Positions 34,501 to 43,092 of a stretch of DNA of 64,000 nucleotides are shown piece by piece. The translations under genes and the position numbers were made by a program. This DNA is from Podospora pseudocomata (taxonomy: Eukaryota > Ascomycota > Sordariomycetes > Sordariales > Podosporaceae), in the NCBI RefSeq assembly GCF_035222375.1, contig NC_085889.1, positions 310,001 through 374,000 on the forward strand, given 5' to 3'. The notes beneath the pieces are model-generated. The model did not search any database. It worked only from the letters and a program-made list of their open reading frames with translations, and was not told the origin of the DNA. Numbering within the stretch: the first letter of the stretch is position 1; the number at the start of each line of letters is the position of its first letter.

Positions 34501-34626
34501 CTCCTTGCTAAGGCTGATGTCCCACGTGTAGGTAGATGGAGGCGGGTCGGGGTCGAGTATCCCTTCTTGAATGGCATGTCGCAAGCCGGTGGGTTGATGT
34601 ACCCCGAGTGAAGCAATCGAGGCCAT
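28567..34626 (-). CDS. bimE: Anaphase-promoting complex subunit 1 (BimE/APC1)
   Basis: One very long frame covers the gene. A segment inside it (31258-31305) has all intron marks: donor GTGAGT, branch ACTAAC, acceptor CCCCAG, and 48 nt without a stop. Splicing it gives about 2003 aa instead of 2019, the size of fungal BimE. The N-terminus (MASIASLGVHQPTGLRHAI) and the beta-rich first half match APC1. The C-terminal half holds proteasome/cyclosome (PC) repeats, for example GLLLGLAASYLGTMDSLITRLL and GIMGIGLLYCNSQHRRMSEI. APC1 is the scaffold of the ubiquitin ligase that drives anaphase and mitotic exit. A Ser/Arg-rich region around residues 320-450 could be a phosphorylated loop (inference). 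It is divergent from VPS41. Confidence 0.95.
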   Translation of the reverse strand: MASIASLGVHQPTGLRHAIQEGILDPDPPPSTYTWDISLSKEGDNEYEDELLTTKNCVLWSRGGVFRKSFKFDLENEPIAQALLANFPASAEHQSRDNAKQKKKALERPNLSKALVVFLKTQAHIYFLSGASHVVHMPFEVESACAAPCGVIIQRKPRANNTAPVSLRLPKVPPNSFVSFQPPPSSSNTQRGPEFSTEGLGNPKVLPLRLSSTLENMWQPPMETSESHWPRLVCLTDPLLEIGLVVTQQDRTKPPRGRRGSTGPLFLSPAEEMLHIESVKLPNLPASEAGGLHIAVTVNREAGMYTVWRLTYLENEDPFLSKKKKRRTSSSRRRSSMAPGLPSGAATPIHPSMRESFGAPLPGKRTRKSVRIEENEKALDNALNSLDPDKRNDATRRQSRRVSSLLARADLSASQDRATFTEQSSRRLDSQGSQRARMSSGYAGSVFSGSFSGNRDLNSLHEAPVDSLLDELRAGGDFEGFHSMGLEDHDFDGLTREMMLTKIHSFSMDNANLRYSLSDKPARTHSKVFILASPPTATDEQGRAMLLVGIQDPVDRRLQLLTLHVDIRDEKNTTKSAMKSFSNPSSLTIVPGEPRRVQSVVDSCKLSDGHETIMILSEDTSGGRELSLQSPWGKVTTVTLPLLFSDNLHSLDYAGSHKVNKEVRGRRSMGIGMTCTQIDSVCHSNSRGVVDLRDKDGRFHRVRIQLQPSSPQIRRVLDTCRSVLPTSYADKLLAGWWHIMQWLQSGRIRGLSRPIVDREWTALIILLFSSFLAMRHNSETSLRSYGEGAAQPPCPKSWDTMRVYENPSSSACPPWTRTKAWRWLLDTPIFEPAPVTAESGPRPPSFLAIHIELAQRWMASSGGVLAFGFDGYLPTALGRGSPGRSHAAWSMMMALHLFLEEQKLNILSPEDTIHGQIDLRTALCQVSRWLGWQRHEAIYALGIDMDLESVHDLVPTLAAEVVEPPTCFCVLSWIQDHLAYGKGGEFPTLPLVYSTGCPDAVSGKSRSQLWSSLTPRSLMFAKFFGLLGTTTNRYEVVVAMYEARFTPQILETLPEAVLTPLQDIIFMCQPNPPPSWSKELLSLVSRTDISTVLRPSKTWRPLGAEINVSVRFIVVLLSTNIPQAPSHAAKWDVRMLCQHLDDFHDRAEETEATERQAVVRSLFREDRRLNEAQNLLSTSKHRVVRLNPKPGTTEPEYLEQQKQLVATVATSTLAIPAGRGLLYFALRFPLLTQKYQINGFQLTCVVQPINNSVGVDKAMFTEEKINWAFFHQGVSGGLAISPHAKGIDTSWILYNKPGSDLNNRHAGFLLALGLNGHLKSVAKWVAFKYLTPKHTMTSIGLLLGLAASYLGTMDSLITRLLSVHVTRMLPRGAAELNLSQHTQTTGIMGIGLLYCNSQHRRMSEIMMSEIEYLEDGEEENPLRDEGYRLAAGFALGFINLGKGGDLKGLRDMRLTEKLLTIATSTKRMELAHVLDRAAAGAVMAIALIFMKSEDHIVARKIDVPDTTLQFDYVRPDVLLLRTVAKNVILWKEIKPTFDWIKSSLPSIYHSRARLSSTRKLQSRDMSFFSILAGICFSLGLRFAGSANIQVRDLLVHYLDEFVRIVRSPVTNFDAELARSNARMCMDLVALSCATVMAGTGDITVLRRLRGLHGRDDKSTTYGSHMAAHLAIGALFLGCGTATFGTSNLATAALLVAFYPLFPANVQDNRAHLQAFRHFWVLATEPRCLVAKDLATGQPMNTPINIHLKPGSATAVAAASQTGSDATDPEVVILRRQTPCLLPPLDDVLRVATDAGGLGCWDLTIDFQNQPSLVDEFRNNQSVYLRRRPAHEGTFPATLRALGSSEVVDKGLGGRDPMEWVFELQALRDLTHAERGLVLDRLGSSGGGVGEGEGASTAVDAKLVLRAGLDTEGWSRDRLLGLRLLFEWAERRGVFAGRVVDKTEAEEGKGRKKGKTPAKNGKKKVSMSDGVEGQGGGKSEGVVGGRERELDAVERGEVWWMRDSVIGELKGRAWLAGRDT

Positions 34627-35125
34627 AGTTTTGTTATGTTTGGTGCTGTCCTGTTTCCCTCCTCAAATTATACAAAAGGTCGAGTGCCGGGTAATGGTTG
34701 AAGGCAATTGCTGGCGATCCATTTCCTTCAGTCCAGTCGCTGGAAAGAACAGCCTGGAAATGATCTTCTTTCTTCGTCTTGTCTCAGAGGGCCGCAATGC
34801 CCATCGCAGGGCAGTCAGTAGGTCAAGAGCACTGTATCCCAGAAAGCGCGTCCGAGAGCCTGGAACCCGCGTCTGGGGTTCGCAAGGCTGCCCAATGAAT
34901 ATCCCCACTTTGAGGGGCAGCTGTCTATTGGTCAAAGCTTACCCCAACCGCTGCAGGGACCGCCGTTTAAGCTCTGACGTAGCTTTTGGCCGCGCCTAAA
35001 GCTTCCCGAAGCAACTCAACAAACACTCGGCTCCCCACAGGCAACCTGAACCCCATAGCCATACGACCCTCGCTCTGCGCCTGCTCCAAACCCGCCATGA
35101 AGTTGCTGCCGTCGCCTGAATCAAC
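34627..35125. promoter_or_regulatory. Divergent promoter between BimE/APC1 and VPS41
   Basis: The two housekeeping start codons are 499 bp apart and face away from each other. Short open frames here have no domain content. No specific motif was identified. Confidence 0.45.
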
Positions 35126-38100
35126 ATGACAGGAAGCTCGCCACAGCCCGGCGACAACGATCCCCACCATGACAAGAGCCCGACTGAGTCCAGCAGCGCT
35201 GGTGTAGCGCTCAAGCACCCACCAGCCAGCGACGCGACAACAACAGGCCCAATGAAGGAGCTCAGGGTTAACACAGGCGCTGGCGCAACCTCTGACGATG
35301 AAACCGATGACACATTAGAGCAGTCTAGTGATGAGGATGGTGAAAGGGAGGAAGAGGGCGAGGAAGAGGCAGAAGAGGGCGAGGAAGAAAGCGAGGATGA
35401 AGATGAGGAGCCAAAGCTCAAGTACGCGCGATTGACCCAACACCTCGGGCCCCTTTACCGCAATGGAGATGCGACAAGCACCTTTCTAGTTGCTGGAGAC
35501 AAACAGATCATAGGAACACATAATGGAAACATCGTCGGTATCCCTAACCTGCATTGGCACGAAATGGTGTGACTGACCGCCTAAACCAGCATGTTATTCA
35601 ACTCCCTGTTTTCCAACCATTACGAGTCTATCATGCCCACTCAGCCTCTGTTACAGCCGTTTCCATCTCCCCATACCCTCCACCACTGTCGACGCTCAGA
35701 CCCGATGCCACCCCGAAAGCTACTCCAAGTAGCCCTCGAAGACCGGGTTCATCTATCGGCGAAGGCCATGATGTCCCAACACCACCACCGAGAAGGGCTA
35801 CCCAACTCCAAAACACAGTGCCGAATACCCCGTCCAACAATATTTACATTGCTACCTCGTCGATGGATGGAAATGTCTGTGTACAGTCTCTGGTCGATGT
35901 CAAGGATGTGTCGCTGCGCAACTTTGCTCGCCCTATCCAAGCCGTCGCTCTGTCTCCAGACTACAAGCACGACAAGACATATCTTTCTGGCGGGTTGTCG
36001 GGTCAGCTAATTCTGACGACGGGTGCGCCGCTCGGTCGAAGCACTGCCACAACAACGGGGGCAGCTGCGCAGGCGGCAGGTTGGCTTGGTGGCATGGTCG
36101 GCGCCAGCACAGGAAAAGATACCGTTTTGCACTCTGGCGAGGGAACTATCAACACCATCAAGTGGTCTTTGTCGGGAAAATACGTCGTCTGGTTGAACGA
36201 ACATGGCATCAAGATCATGCGTACAAAACTTCATCTGGAGAGCGCCGATGCAGACGATGCCTGGAAGCGCATCGGCCACATTGATCGGCCTCAAACGGCA
36301 GAGTGGGAGACTATGGCCAGCGTGTGGAAGGGAAGGGCTGAGTGGATCGACGAGCAAGCCGTCGAGCCTGATGAGCCTGAGAAGGAATCTCACGAAGTCC
36401 TCCTTTCGCCAGCTGCGGAAAGACTGAAACAACAGCAGGTCAAGCACAGCAAGACGATAGAGCGTCTCTTGGTTGGCTGGGGTGGGACCATCTGGATCAT
36501 ACATGTCCACCCCGGGGGCGTCGGCGTTGGAAAGCATGCCGGGGAGAAGTCCGCTGGCCGGGCAGAGATTGTAAAGTTGTAAGTTATCTTCCGCCCGTTG
36601 CCCTTTTCTCAATTGTGTTTGCTGACCCCTCAGACTTCGTATGGATTGCATTATTTCTGGCATTTCGTTATATACCCAAAACTTGATATTAGTCCTCGCC
36701 TATTGTTTGCCGGACGACGACGACGCCAACGACCAAGACGACGGTACCGCGGCTCGCGGCCACAAGCACACATTATCCAGTGGTAGCGAGCCATCAGGCG
36801 GAATTCGTCGCAAGCAAAACAACCAGCCTCCCGAACTGCGGCTGATCGATCTCACTTCTCAGGCAGAGGTCGACAAAGATGGCCTGACGCTCAGCCGGTT
36901 CGAAAGGCTTTCGTCCAATGATTACCACCTTGGTGTCTTGCCAGCTCAAACAGTGGCTGCTGCTGCCTCTAGTAGGGGTGCCCTGGAGACGTTGGCTGGG
37001 CTGGGCACTGAGATGCTCAACGCGGCTCTCAACCCTATCTCTCTCTTTAGCTCAGGTGCCAGTATCAGAAGCAAGGACAGCAACGAGGGCACATCGCCTG
37101 TCAAGATTGCTGCCGCGTCGGCTCTCTTACGATCAAAGGGTGGATCTGTGCATCCAAATCTCACCAAGCCCGGAGTCAAGATCTTTATACATAGTCCGTA
37201 TGACTGCATCCTCGCGACAAGGAGAGATTTGGGGGATCATCTGTCGTGGTTGTTGGAGCGACAGCAGTACCAGCAAGCATGGGAGCTTGTCAACGAGCAC
37301 CCCGAGATCATGTCGACGGCTGTCGACACGAGCCCATTATCGCCGGACCATACTCAGACAACCGACGACTTTTACGATGAGACCGCTTCCCTTGCCGAGG
37401 GAATGCAATCGATGTACTCGGCGGCAGAAAAGGAAAAGAGGCGGATCGGCGAACTGTGGCTGCAAGAGCTGGTTGAGGCTGGCGACTGGGTACGAGCTGG
37501 ACAGACCTGTGGAAAGGTTTTGGGAACTCCGGACCGCTGGGAGAAGTGGGTGTGGACATTTGCTGGGGCGAACAAGTTTGACGAGATTGTCAATCACATC
37601 CCTACCGAGCGGACACGGCCCCCAATCCCGGGAACCATCTACGAGGTTGTGCTTGGGCATTACCTCGAGACGAGCAAACCCCAGTTCCGCGAGCTTTTGG
37701 AGAGATGGTCTCCTGACTTGTTCGAGATTACCACCATCACGACAGCCTTGGAGAACCAGCTCAACTACCGAGAAGTGAGGGAAGACAGCGTGGAGGATGG
37801 CGAGGTTGGGCGCGACTGGCGCATCGTGATGGAGAGTCTTGCCAAGCTTCATGAAGCCAACGGCAGGAATAGGGAGGCTCTCAAATGCTACATCAAGCTG
37901 CAGGATGCGGATAACGCGATGAGGTTGATCAAGGATGGGCATTTGGCTGATGCCGTGGCGGATGACATCCCTAGCTTTCTCACTCTTCGTGTTCCTCAAG
38001 GTCAGGCCAAGATGTCGAATGATGAGCTGGAACAGGCGACTCATGAGGCGATTACCCTGCTGGTGGACGAGGCACAGCATGGACTGGTCAAGCCGGATGT

Positions 38101-38364
38101 TGTGGTGGAGCAGCTCCAGGAGAAGAAATTGGATCTGTACACGTTCTTTTATCTTCGGGGTTTATGGCGGGGGCAGGGGATTCACGAACATAGCGGGGAG
38201 TCGAGGGCGAGGCTTGTGACCGACAGTCAGTCTCTGGTGGACAATTTTGCTGATTTGGCGGTGCATTTGTTTGCAAAGTATGACCAGGGACTGTTGATGA
38301 GCTTTCTCAAGACTTCGACTGCGTATGCGTTTGAGGAGGTGAGGCTACTCCATCTGTCCCCTTT

Positions 38365-38437
<73 letters not shown>

Positions 38438-39290
38438 AGCATGCTAACAGTCTTTTTCTTAGGCCGTCAAAGAATGCGATCGATACGATTACATCCCCGA
38501 GCTGGTCTACCTGTACTCCAAGACTGGGCAGATGAAGCGCGCCCTGACGCTCATTATTGAACGGCTGGGCGATGTCAGCCGCGCGATTGCTTTTGCCAAG
38601 GAACAAGACGATCCTGATCTTTGGGAGGATCTGCTCGAGTATAGTATGGACAAGCCCCGGTTCATTAGGGGGTTGCTTGAGGAGGTCGGGACGGCGATTA
38701 ATCCCATCACTCTTGTCAGACGGATTCCAGAGGGGCTGGAGATTGATGGTTTGAGGGAGGGGCTGAAGCATATCATGAAGGAGCATGATATCCAACACAG
38801 TATCAGCTCGGGCGTGGCAAAGGTGTTGAGGAGTGAGGTGGCGGCGGCGCAGAATTTGTTGAGGAGTGGGCAGAGGAAGGGGGTGAAGTTTGAGGTTGTG
38901 GTTAAGGGGGGCGATCATGTTGATGTCAAGGCGAAGGATGTGCCTACTGTTGTTGGGGAGAAGCATGAGGTTGTTGATGATGGGGTTGATAATGAGGAGG
39001 TTCCTAAGCCGCCGGGGAAGAAGTGGGCGCCGGGGCATTGTGCGGGGTGTTGTGAGGCGTTTACGGAGTGGGAGATGGAGACGTTGGTTGGGTTTGCCTG
39101 TGGACATGTGTATCATTTGTCGCATTTGCTGGAGAAGATGCACCCGGGGGAGAGGGTGGATCAGAGCTTGGTGAGTGCGGTTGGGGAGAGTGTGTCGCAT
39201 CGGATAGGGGCCAAGGTGACGCATGCGATGTTGTTGAGGGACAAGATTGCGGGCGGGTGTCCTGTTTGCAAGGAGGCGGAGGAGACGTGA
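35126..39290 (+). CDS. VPS41: Vacuolar assembly protein VPS41 (HOPS complex subunit)
   Basis: Four exons (35126-35533, 35590-36578, 36634-38338 and 38463-39290) give 1309 aa. VPS41 is the HOPS subunit that tethers vesicles and AP-3 carriers to the vacuole. After an acidic low-complexity N-terminus (Glu/Asp run, residues about 55-95) comes a WD40-like propeller starting YARLTQHLGPLYRNGDATS and containing LPVFQPLRVYHAHSASVTAV. A clathrin heavy-chain-like repeat region follows (QYQQAWELVNEH, IYEVVLGHYLETSKPQF, YIPELVYLYSKTGQMKRAL). The C-terminus is RING-like, with C-x2-C (HCAGCCEAF), CGHVYH and CPVCKEAEET. The first intron has a weak donor (GTCGGT) but gives the family sequence GNIHVIQLPVF. The third intron is 124 nt and carries a long GT microsatellite. 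It is convergent with the GST gene, 146 bp apart. Confidence 0.95.
38368..38434 (+). repeat. (GT)n microsatellite in VPS41 intron 3
   Basis: About 33 uninterrupted GT dinucleotides (67 bp) lie inside the third intron of VPS41. The repeat starts about 30 nt after the donor and ends about 28 nt before the acceptor. Long antisense reading frames across it are artefacts of the repeat. Confidence 0.95.
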
Positions 39291-39436
39291 TTTCAAAGAT
39301 GAAGTATATATATTTTGGCCTGGCTACATAACAATGAGTTGGTTTCATGGACAGCTTTCCGTGTGCAAGGTGTTTTGGCTCATCTAATCAATTAACGTTA
39401 CTTTTTTTGTCAATTCATATCTCATTATCCAGAAAT

Positions 39437-40161
39437 TTAACCCTGAACCCTCTTCTCAACAAAAGTAACCTCCCCAAAGTGCTTCTTCACCTCGGGCACC
39501 TCCAACAAACCCTTGAGGTACCCCTCCACGGAAGGTGCCTGCTTTCTCATCTCCCCGTCAAACAAGAACTTGCTCGCGAGAGTCATGGGCCCCAAAACAG
39601 CCAAATCAGCCAAGGTCAACTGGTCACCAACAAGGAACTTTCGCCCATCCTTGACCGCCTCCTCAAGCCTCTTGACGGCTCTCTCAAGGTTGCCAGCGCA
39701 CTGGTTATACCTTGCCTCGTCATAAGGGATCATTTTGGCCAAGACCATCAAGAGAGGGGGGATGGTAGCGCCGGAGAGCTCAGACTCCCCAAAGAGAGCC
39801 CATTGCTCGATCAAGGCGGAGGTCTTGGGGTCAGCACCGAGGAGCTGGGAAGAGGCGGGGCCGGAGGAGGCGATGTAGCGCGCGATGGCGAGACCTTCGG
39901 TTAGGTGGAAGGTGTCGTCTGCGGAGGAGAAAGCGGGGACTTTGCCGAGGGGGAATTTGGAGAGGAAGGAGGGGTCTTTGTTTGTGACGCCCATTTGGAA
40001 AGAAGGGAACTCCAGCTCGACATTGTTGAGGTCGGCGGCGACTTGGGCCTGGGAGGGGGTTTAGTATCATGAGGGGAGGGGGCAACATGGGGGAAAGGGG
40101 GACGTACGATGTGGACGCGGTAGTTGCTGGGGTAGGAGTAGATCTTGCCGATGGGTGCCAT
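39437..40161 (-). CDS. Glutathione S-transferase, eEF1B-gamma-like
   Basis: Exons 40161-40108 and 40048-39437 are joined by a 59-nt intron with donor GTACGT, branch ATACTAAAC and acceptor CCCAG. They give 221 aa. The N-terminal thioredoxin-like domain (GKIYSYPSNYRVHI, FPLGKVPAF, LTEGLAIARYIAS) and the all-helical C-terminal domain (FLVGDQLTLADLAV) are typical GST. The closest family by pattern is the GST domain of elongation factor 1B gamma. The protein stops where that domain ends and lacks the C-terminal EF1G domain. It is therefore a stand-alone GST rather than the translation factor. No signal peptide is seen, so it is probably cytosolic. The substrate is unknown. Confidence 0.9.
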
Positions 40162-40841
40162 GGCTGCGGTTGTGTGCGAGATGTCAAAGAGTATGAAGAG
40201 AGAGCAGAGAGGATGTTGCGAGATGTTGAATGAATTGCGTGACTTGGTTCCAAGGACTATAAACATGAGACTGGAAAGGGAATGAGATGGGCCATATATA
40301 TATATGACACTGAGCCCGGACGCCACTTGGCAACGGCTGTATACAGCGGTAGCTCAATCGAAGTCAAATGAACCCACGGCTCAAGTGCTCAACCCCTCCA
40401 TCAAGCTACCACGATTGTCGTAATCTGTGACACCAAGCCATCCTATCTTTCTCCAATCTCCACTCTTGTTAGTGTACAGCTTGCAAAAAGGACGGATGGG
40501 ACGACGGCTAACAGCACATCAGAGCCATTTGTCCCACAAGCTGTTTCACCGTTGTCCCCCTTCGCTCTCCGCGCTGTTCGAGAAGATTCGTTATGGTTAC
40601 GGTCCAAGTGGGATATTCTGACAAATCCATGGCTTGGAGGAGCTAAGTGGAGCTTATAAATGCCCCAAAACTGTCTGTGCTTGTGCAACGGGGGAAAATA
40701 AACAATGATCTGTACACTTGAATGCGATGGCTTGTTTACCTTTTTCACTTCACTGCCTCTTTGCCGAGCTCTATCGGAACAAGGTAGTGACAGTAAAAAA
40801 AAAAAAAAAAATGAAAAAGATTCAAGGTGAAAAAGAAATGC

Positions 40842-40846
40842 AAAAA
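40842..40846 (-). terminator. RNA polymerase III T-run terminator
   Basis: Read on the minus strand, a T5 run begins seven bases after the discriminator base of the tRNA. Further T5 runs and a 17-T run (plus-strand A run 40795-40811) follow as backups. Confidence 0.7.
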
Positions 40847-40853
40847 GAAGCTG

Positions 40854-40938
40854 TGGACGAGCTGGGAATCGAACCCAGGACCTTTCGCATACAGGTGGGT
40901 ATGCTAAGCGAACGCTCTACCAACTGAGCCACACGCCC
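40854..40938 (-). tRNA. tRNA-Ala (anticodon AGC) with a 12-nt intron
   Basis: On the minus strand the sequence folds as a tRNA. The 5' acceptor strand is GGGCGTG, the D arm is GCTCAGTTGGTAGAGC, the anticodon stem is TTCGC/GCGAA, and the T arm is CTGGGTTCGATTCCCAG. The loop reads TTAGCA then T, with 12 extra bases inserted one base after the anticodon AGC, the standard place for a nuclear tRNA intron. The acceptor stem pairs with CTCGTCC and shows a T:T mismatch at position 6:67 and a G:T pair at 3:70, the Ala identity element. Position 73 is A. Both internal promoter boxes are intact. Confidence 0.93.
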
Positions 40939-42164
40939 TGATTGGATGGCCTTGCACTTTGGACATTCGCCCTAACACATTGCAAAGTACAAAGACTCCC
41001 TTGGGTGTTTAACCTCCTGAAGTATGAAATTATGAATAATGAGGCTAAAGTACACAAACATGGCACCTATCGATAGAGTTGTCAGAAGGCGCTTGTACCG
41101 TTCTACACCTTCAGAAATATCCCAACTGAAAGCACACAAGTGGCTGAAGGCTAGGGGCGCTCAGTGGCCCGTAGCTATGCGCTTCGCTCTTTAACTGTCT
41201 TTTCGAAGAAATATCTCAATCCAACTGCGGTAGAATCGCATGGCCACAGAGATCCAGCGGTTTCAAGAAGCTTCCGGCCGACGAGCACCAGCGAATCTGC
41301 ACTCAAGATCTAAATACGAGTTGAAACCAAATCGAAATTCAAAGTGTCCCTACCTACCTGTGACTATAACAAAGCCCATTTACGGACTGCCGCTTGCGCT
41401 CGCATTGACATTTCTAGATAGACTGAGGATTATCAGCCTGCCACACGATAACACGGAGCAGGAAGACGAACTTGGATGTGTGAGCGGTGGGTGGAAGAGT
41501 TCTTGGTCTGTCCTGTGCGCAAGTTGTTCTGCCTATGCGTTTAATGATGGGTTACGCTACGAAACGGGGTAATTTGGTGGCTGAAAAGATCGCCTGGCAG
41601 CAGGTCTGCAGCTGGTTGAGCTCTTGGATCTCTTGCTCATACTGCTCCCAATATTTTGTAACCTGCGCCTTTGCCATCGGTTAGCACCATTCAAAGTACC
41701 CTAGGTGTCCACCCGAACCAAGCAATCTTGCATACCTATTCGAATGTCACCAATATCCAATCGAACTAAGAGACTTTTGTCCTGGGCAAAAAAGTGAGAG
41801 TCTAAAAATATCCCGAGGCCGTGAACAGTTGGCACCCACTTTCGGAGTGCTCGGAACCTATCGGATCTTCAAGAGCAAGATGGTGGAGAGTGAAACTTAA
41901 AAACGAGATGCATGATGGCCGTCTCCGATGTCAGGTCCGGTACTACTTAAAACCTGGCCGATTCCAAGACCACATCACTTGCCTCCGATGAGACAATCAT
42001 CAGCCATTGGAGCATTTGCTTAGGTATATGGTCAAAAACACAAGAAATCTATAAACTGGCCTCATTTCAGAGTCAAAAGACCTCACCAGAAATATCCAAA
42101 GACAACAGTCTCCTTTCGAAGACCTCGGAGAATCACCACCGCTAGAACCTATTACTCTCGAATT
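40939..42164. other. 1.2-kb region without a recognised gene
   Basis: Nothing coding is supported. The right end (42000-42164) looks promoter-like, with TCTATAAACTGG at about 42048, upstream of the ATG at 42165. Confidence 0.45.
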
Positions 42165-42511
42165 ATGTCTCCCACGAAGCTAGATCCGGTATATGTCGTG
42201 ATAACAATTCTGTCATCAGTCTCAGCTTCCGAGCTTATCCTTACTTCTCCATGTCACACCACAATTGCACCAGAGACACTCCCAGCAACTGGAATTCCTA
42301 CCATCGAACTGGCAATATTCATGCCAACACCACCGAGTGCCTCCTCACACATTCAGACTTCAAACTTGACAATCCAAATGAACTGGCTCGGGGGTGTAGG
42401 GTGGACAAATATGGACGACACGCTGGACACTTTCACGATGGGGGTAAGAGTCACCACCCCAACATCAACAGTTTCGGCAATTGGGCCATTGCCAACGCCC
42501 ATATTAATTGC
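42165..42511 (+). pseudogene. Host reading frame interrupted by the LTR element (possible small secreted protein)
   Basis: A TATA-like box precedes an ATG at 42165 that opens a hydrophobic leader (VYVVITILSSVSASE). In another frame, from at least 42251, lies a Cys/Asn/His-rich stretch with protein-like composition (NCTRDTPSNWNSYHRTGN, HAGHFHDGGKSHHPNI). It runs up to the insertion point at 42511. The same frame resumes beyond the element at 49445 and closes at 49530. The two frames do not join without a shift, so either an unseen short intron or an older lesion exists. The family is not recognised. The insertion itself is clear; that this was a working gene is an inference. Confidence 0.4.
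42507..42511. repeat. Target-site duplication, left copy (ATTGC)
   Basis: The five bases ATTGC directly precede the left LTR and recur directly after the right LTR at 49440-49444. This proves insertion of the unit 42512-49439 as a whole. Confidence 0.95.
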
Positions 42512-42861
42512 TGTGACAAGGGCTGTAATATCAGGGCTTGGAACTCATGGTTCAATTCAGGCTAATAATCTTCAATGGCCTCGAAGAGCGTGATGAGGAA
42601 GAAGAACGTCTAGGAATACAAACAGATCTCAGAGACGCGTATTTATCCATCGTCAGGTGGTCCGTGCCCAGTGGCCTCGAGCCGCTGCCAAGTTCCTCAA
42701 TATCTCAGGGGCCAGTGGGCTTCCTTTGATAACCGCCATGCCTTCAGATTGCCTGCCTCGCTTTCAACGAGAGGTTCACAACTTGCAGTTACCCCTTCTT
42801 GCGGTGGTATCGGCAGTGTTGCTGGCCGTGGTTGCGGGTGGTTGGCTTTTGCCGTGTGACA
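42512..42861 (-). repeat. Left LTR (3' LTR of the element)
   Basis: This 350-bp repeat runs from TGTGACAAGG to GTGTGACA on the plus strand and matches 49090-49439 base for base as far as I can check. Confidence 0.95.
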
Positions 42862-42906
42862 CCATCTCCCCTTCTCATGCTCTCGCCCACGAGCTTGATG
42901 ATGGCC

Positions 42907-43092
42907 TTAGACCTCCAGACGTCGGTCCTTGGGCTTGTCGGGGTGTAGAGCGTGGAAGGCTTGTAAAGCCGCCTTGGCTCCATCACTGTAGAAGTGATCG
43001 TAAGGTTCCCAAGTCCAATGTCTCCTTTGCGGCCAACCTTCCCACTTGACCAGATACTTGACTTCTTCGCCCATCATGGTCGAATCCATCAC
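42907..43092 (-). mobile_element. Chromovirus part: chromodomain
   Basis: The aromatic cage-type chromodomain signature (YLVKWEGWP...HWTWEPYDHF) lies at the C-terminal end of the pol region. In chromoviruses this domain guides integration toward particular histone marks. Confidence 0.85.

Noticed and set aside
38307-39296. A 329-codon antisense frame through the GT repeat and VPS41 exon 4
   Set aside because: It depends on the dinucleotide repeat (poly-Thr/His) and is opposite a certain exon.
39437-40161. Full elongation factor 1B gamma
   Set aside because: Only the GST part is present. The C-terminal EF1G domain is missing and there is no downstream exon for it.
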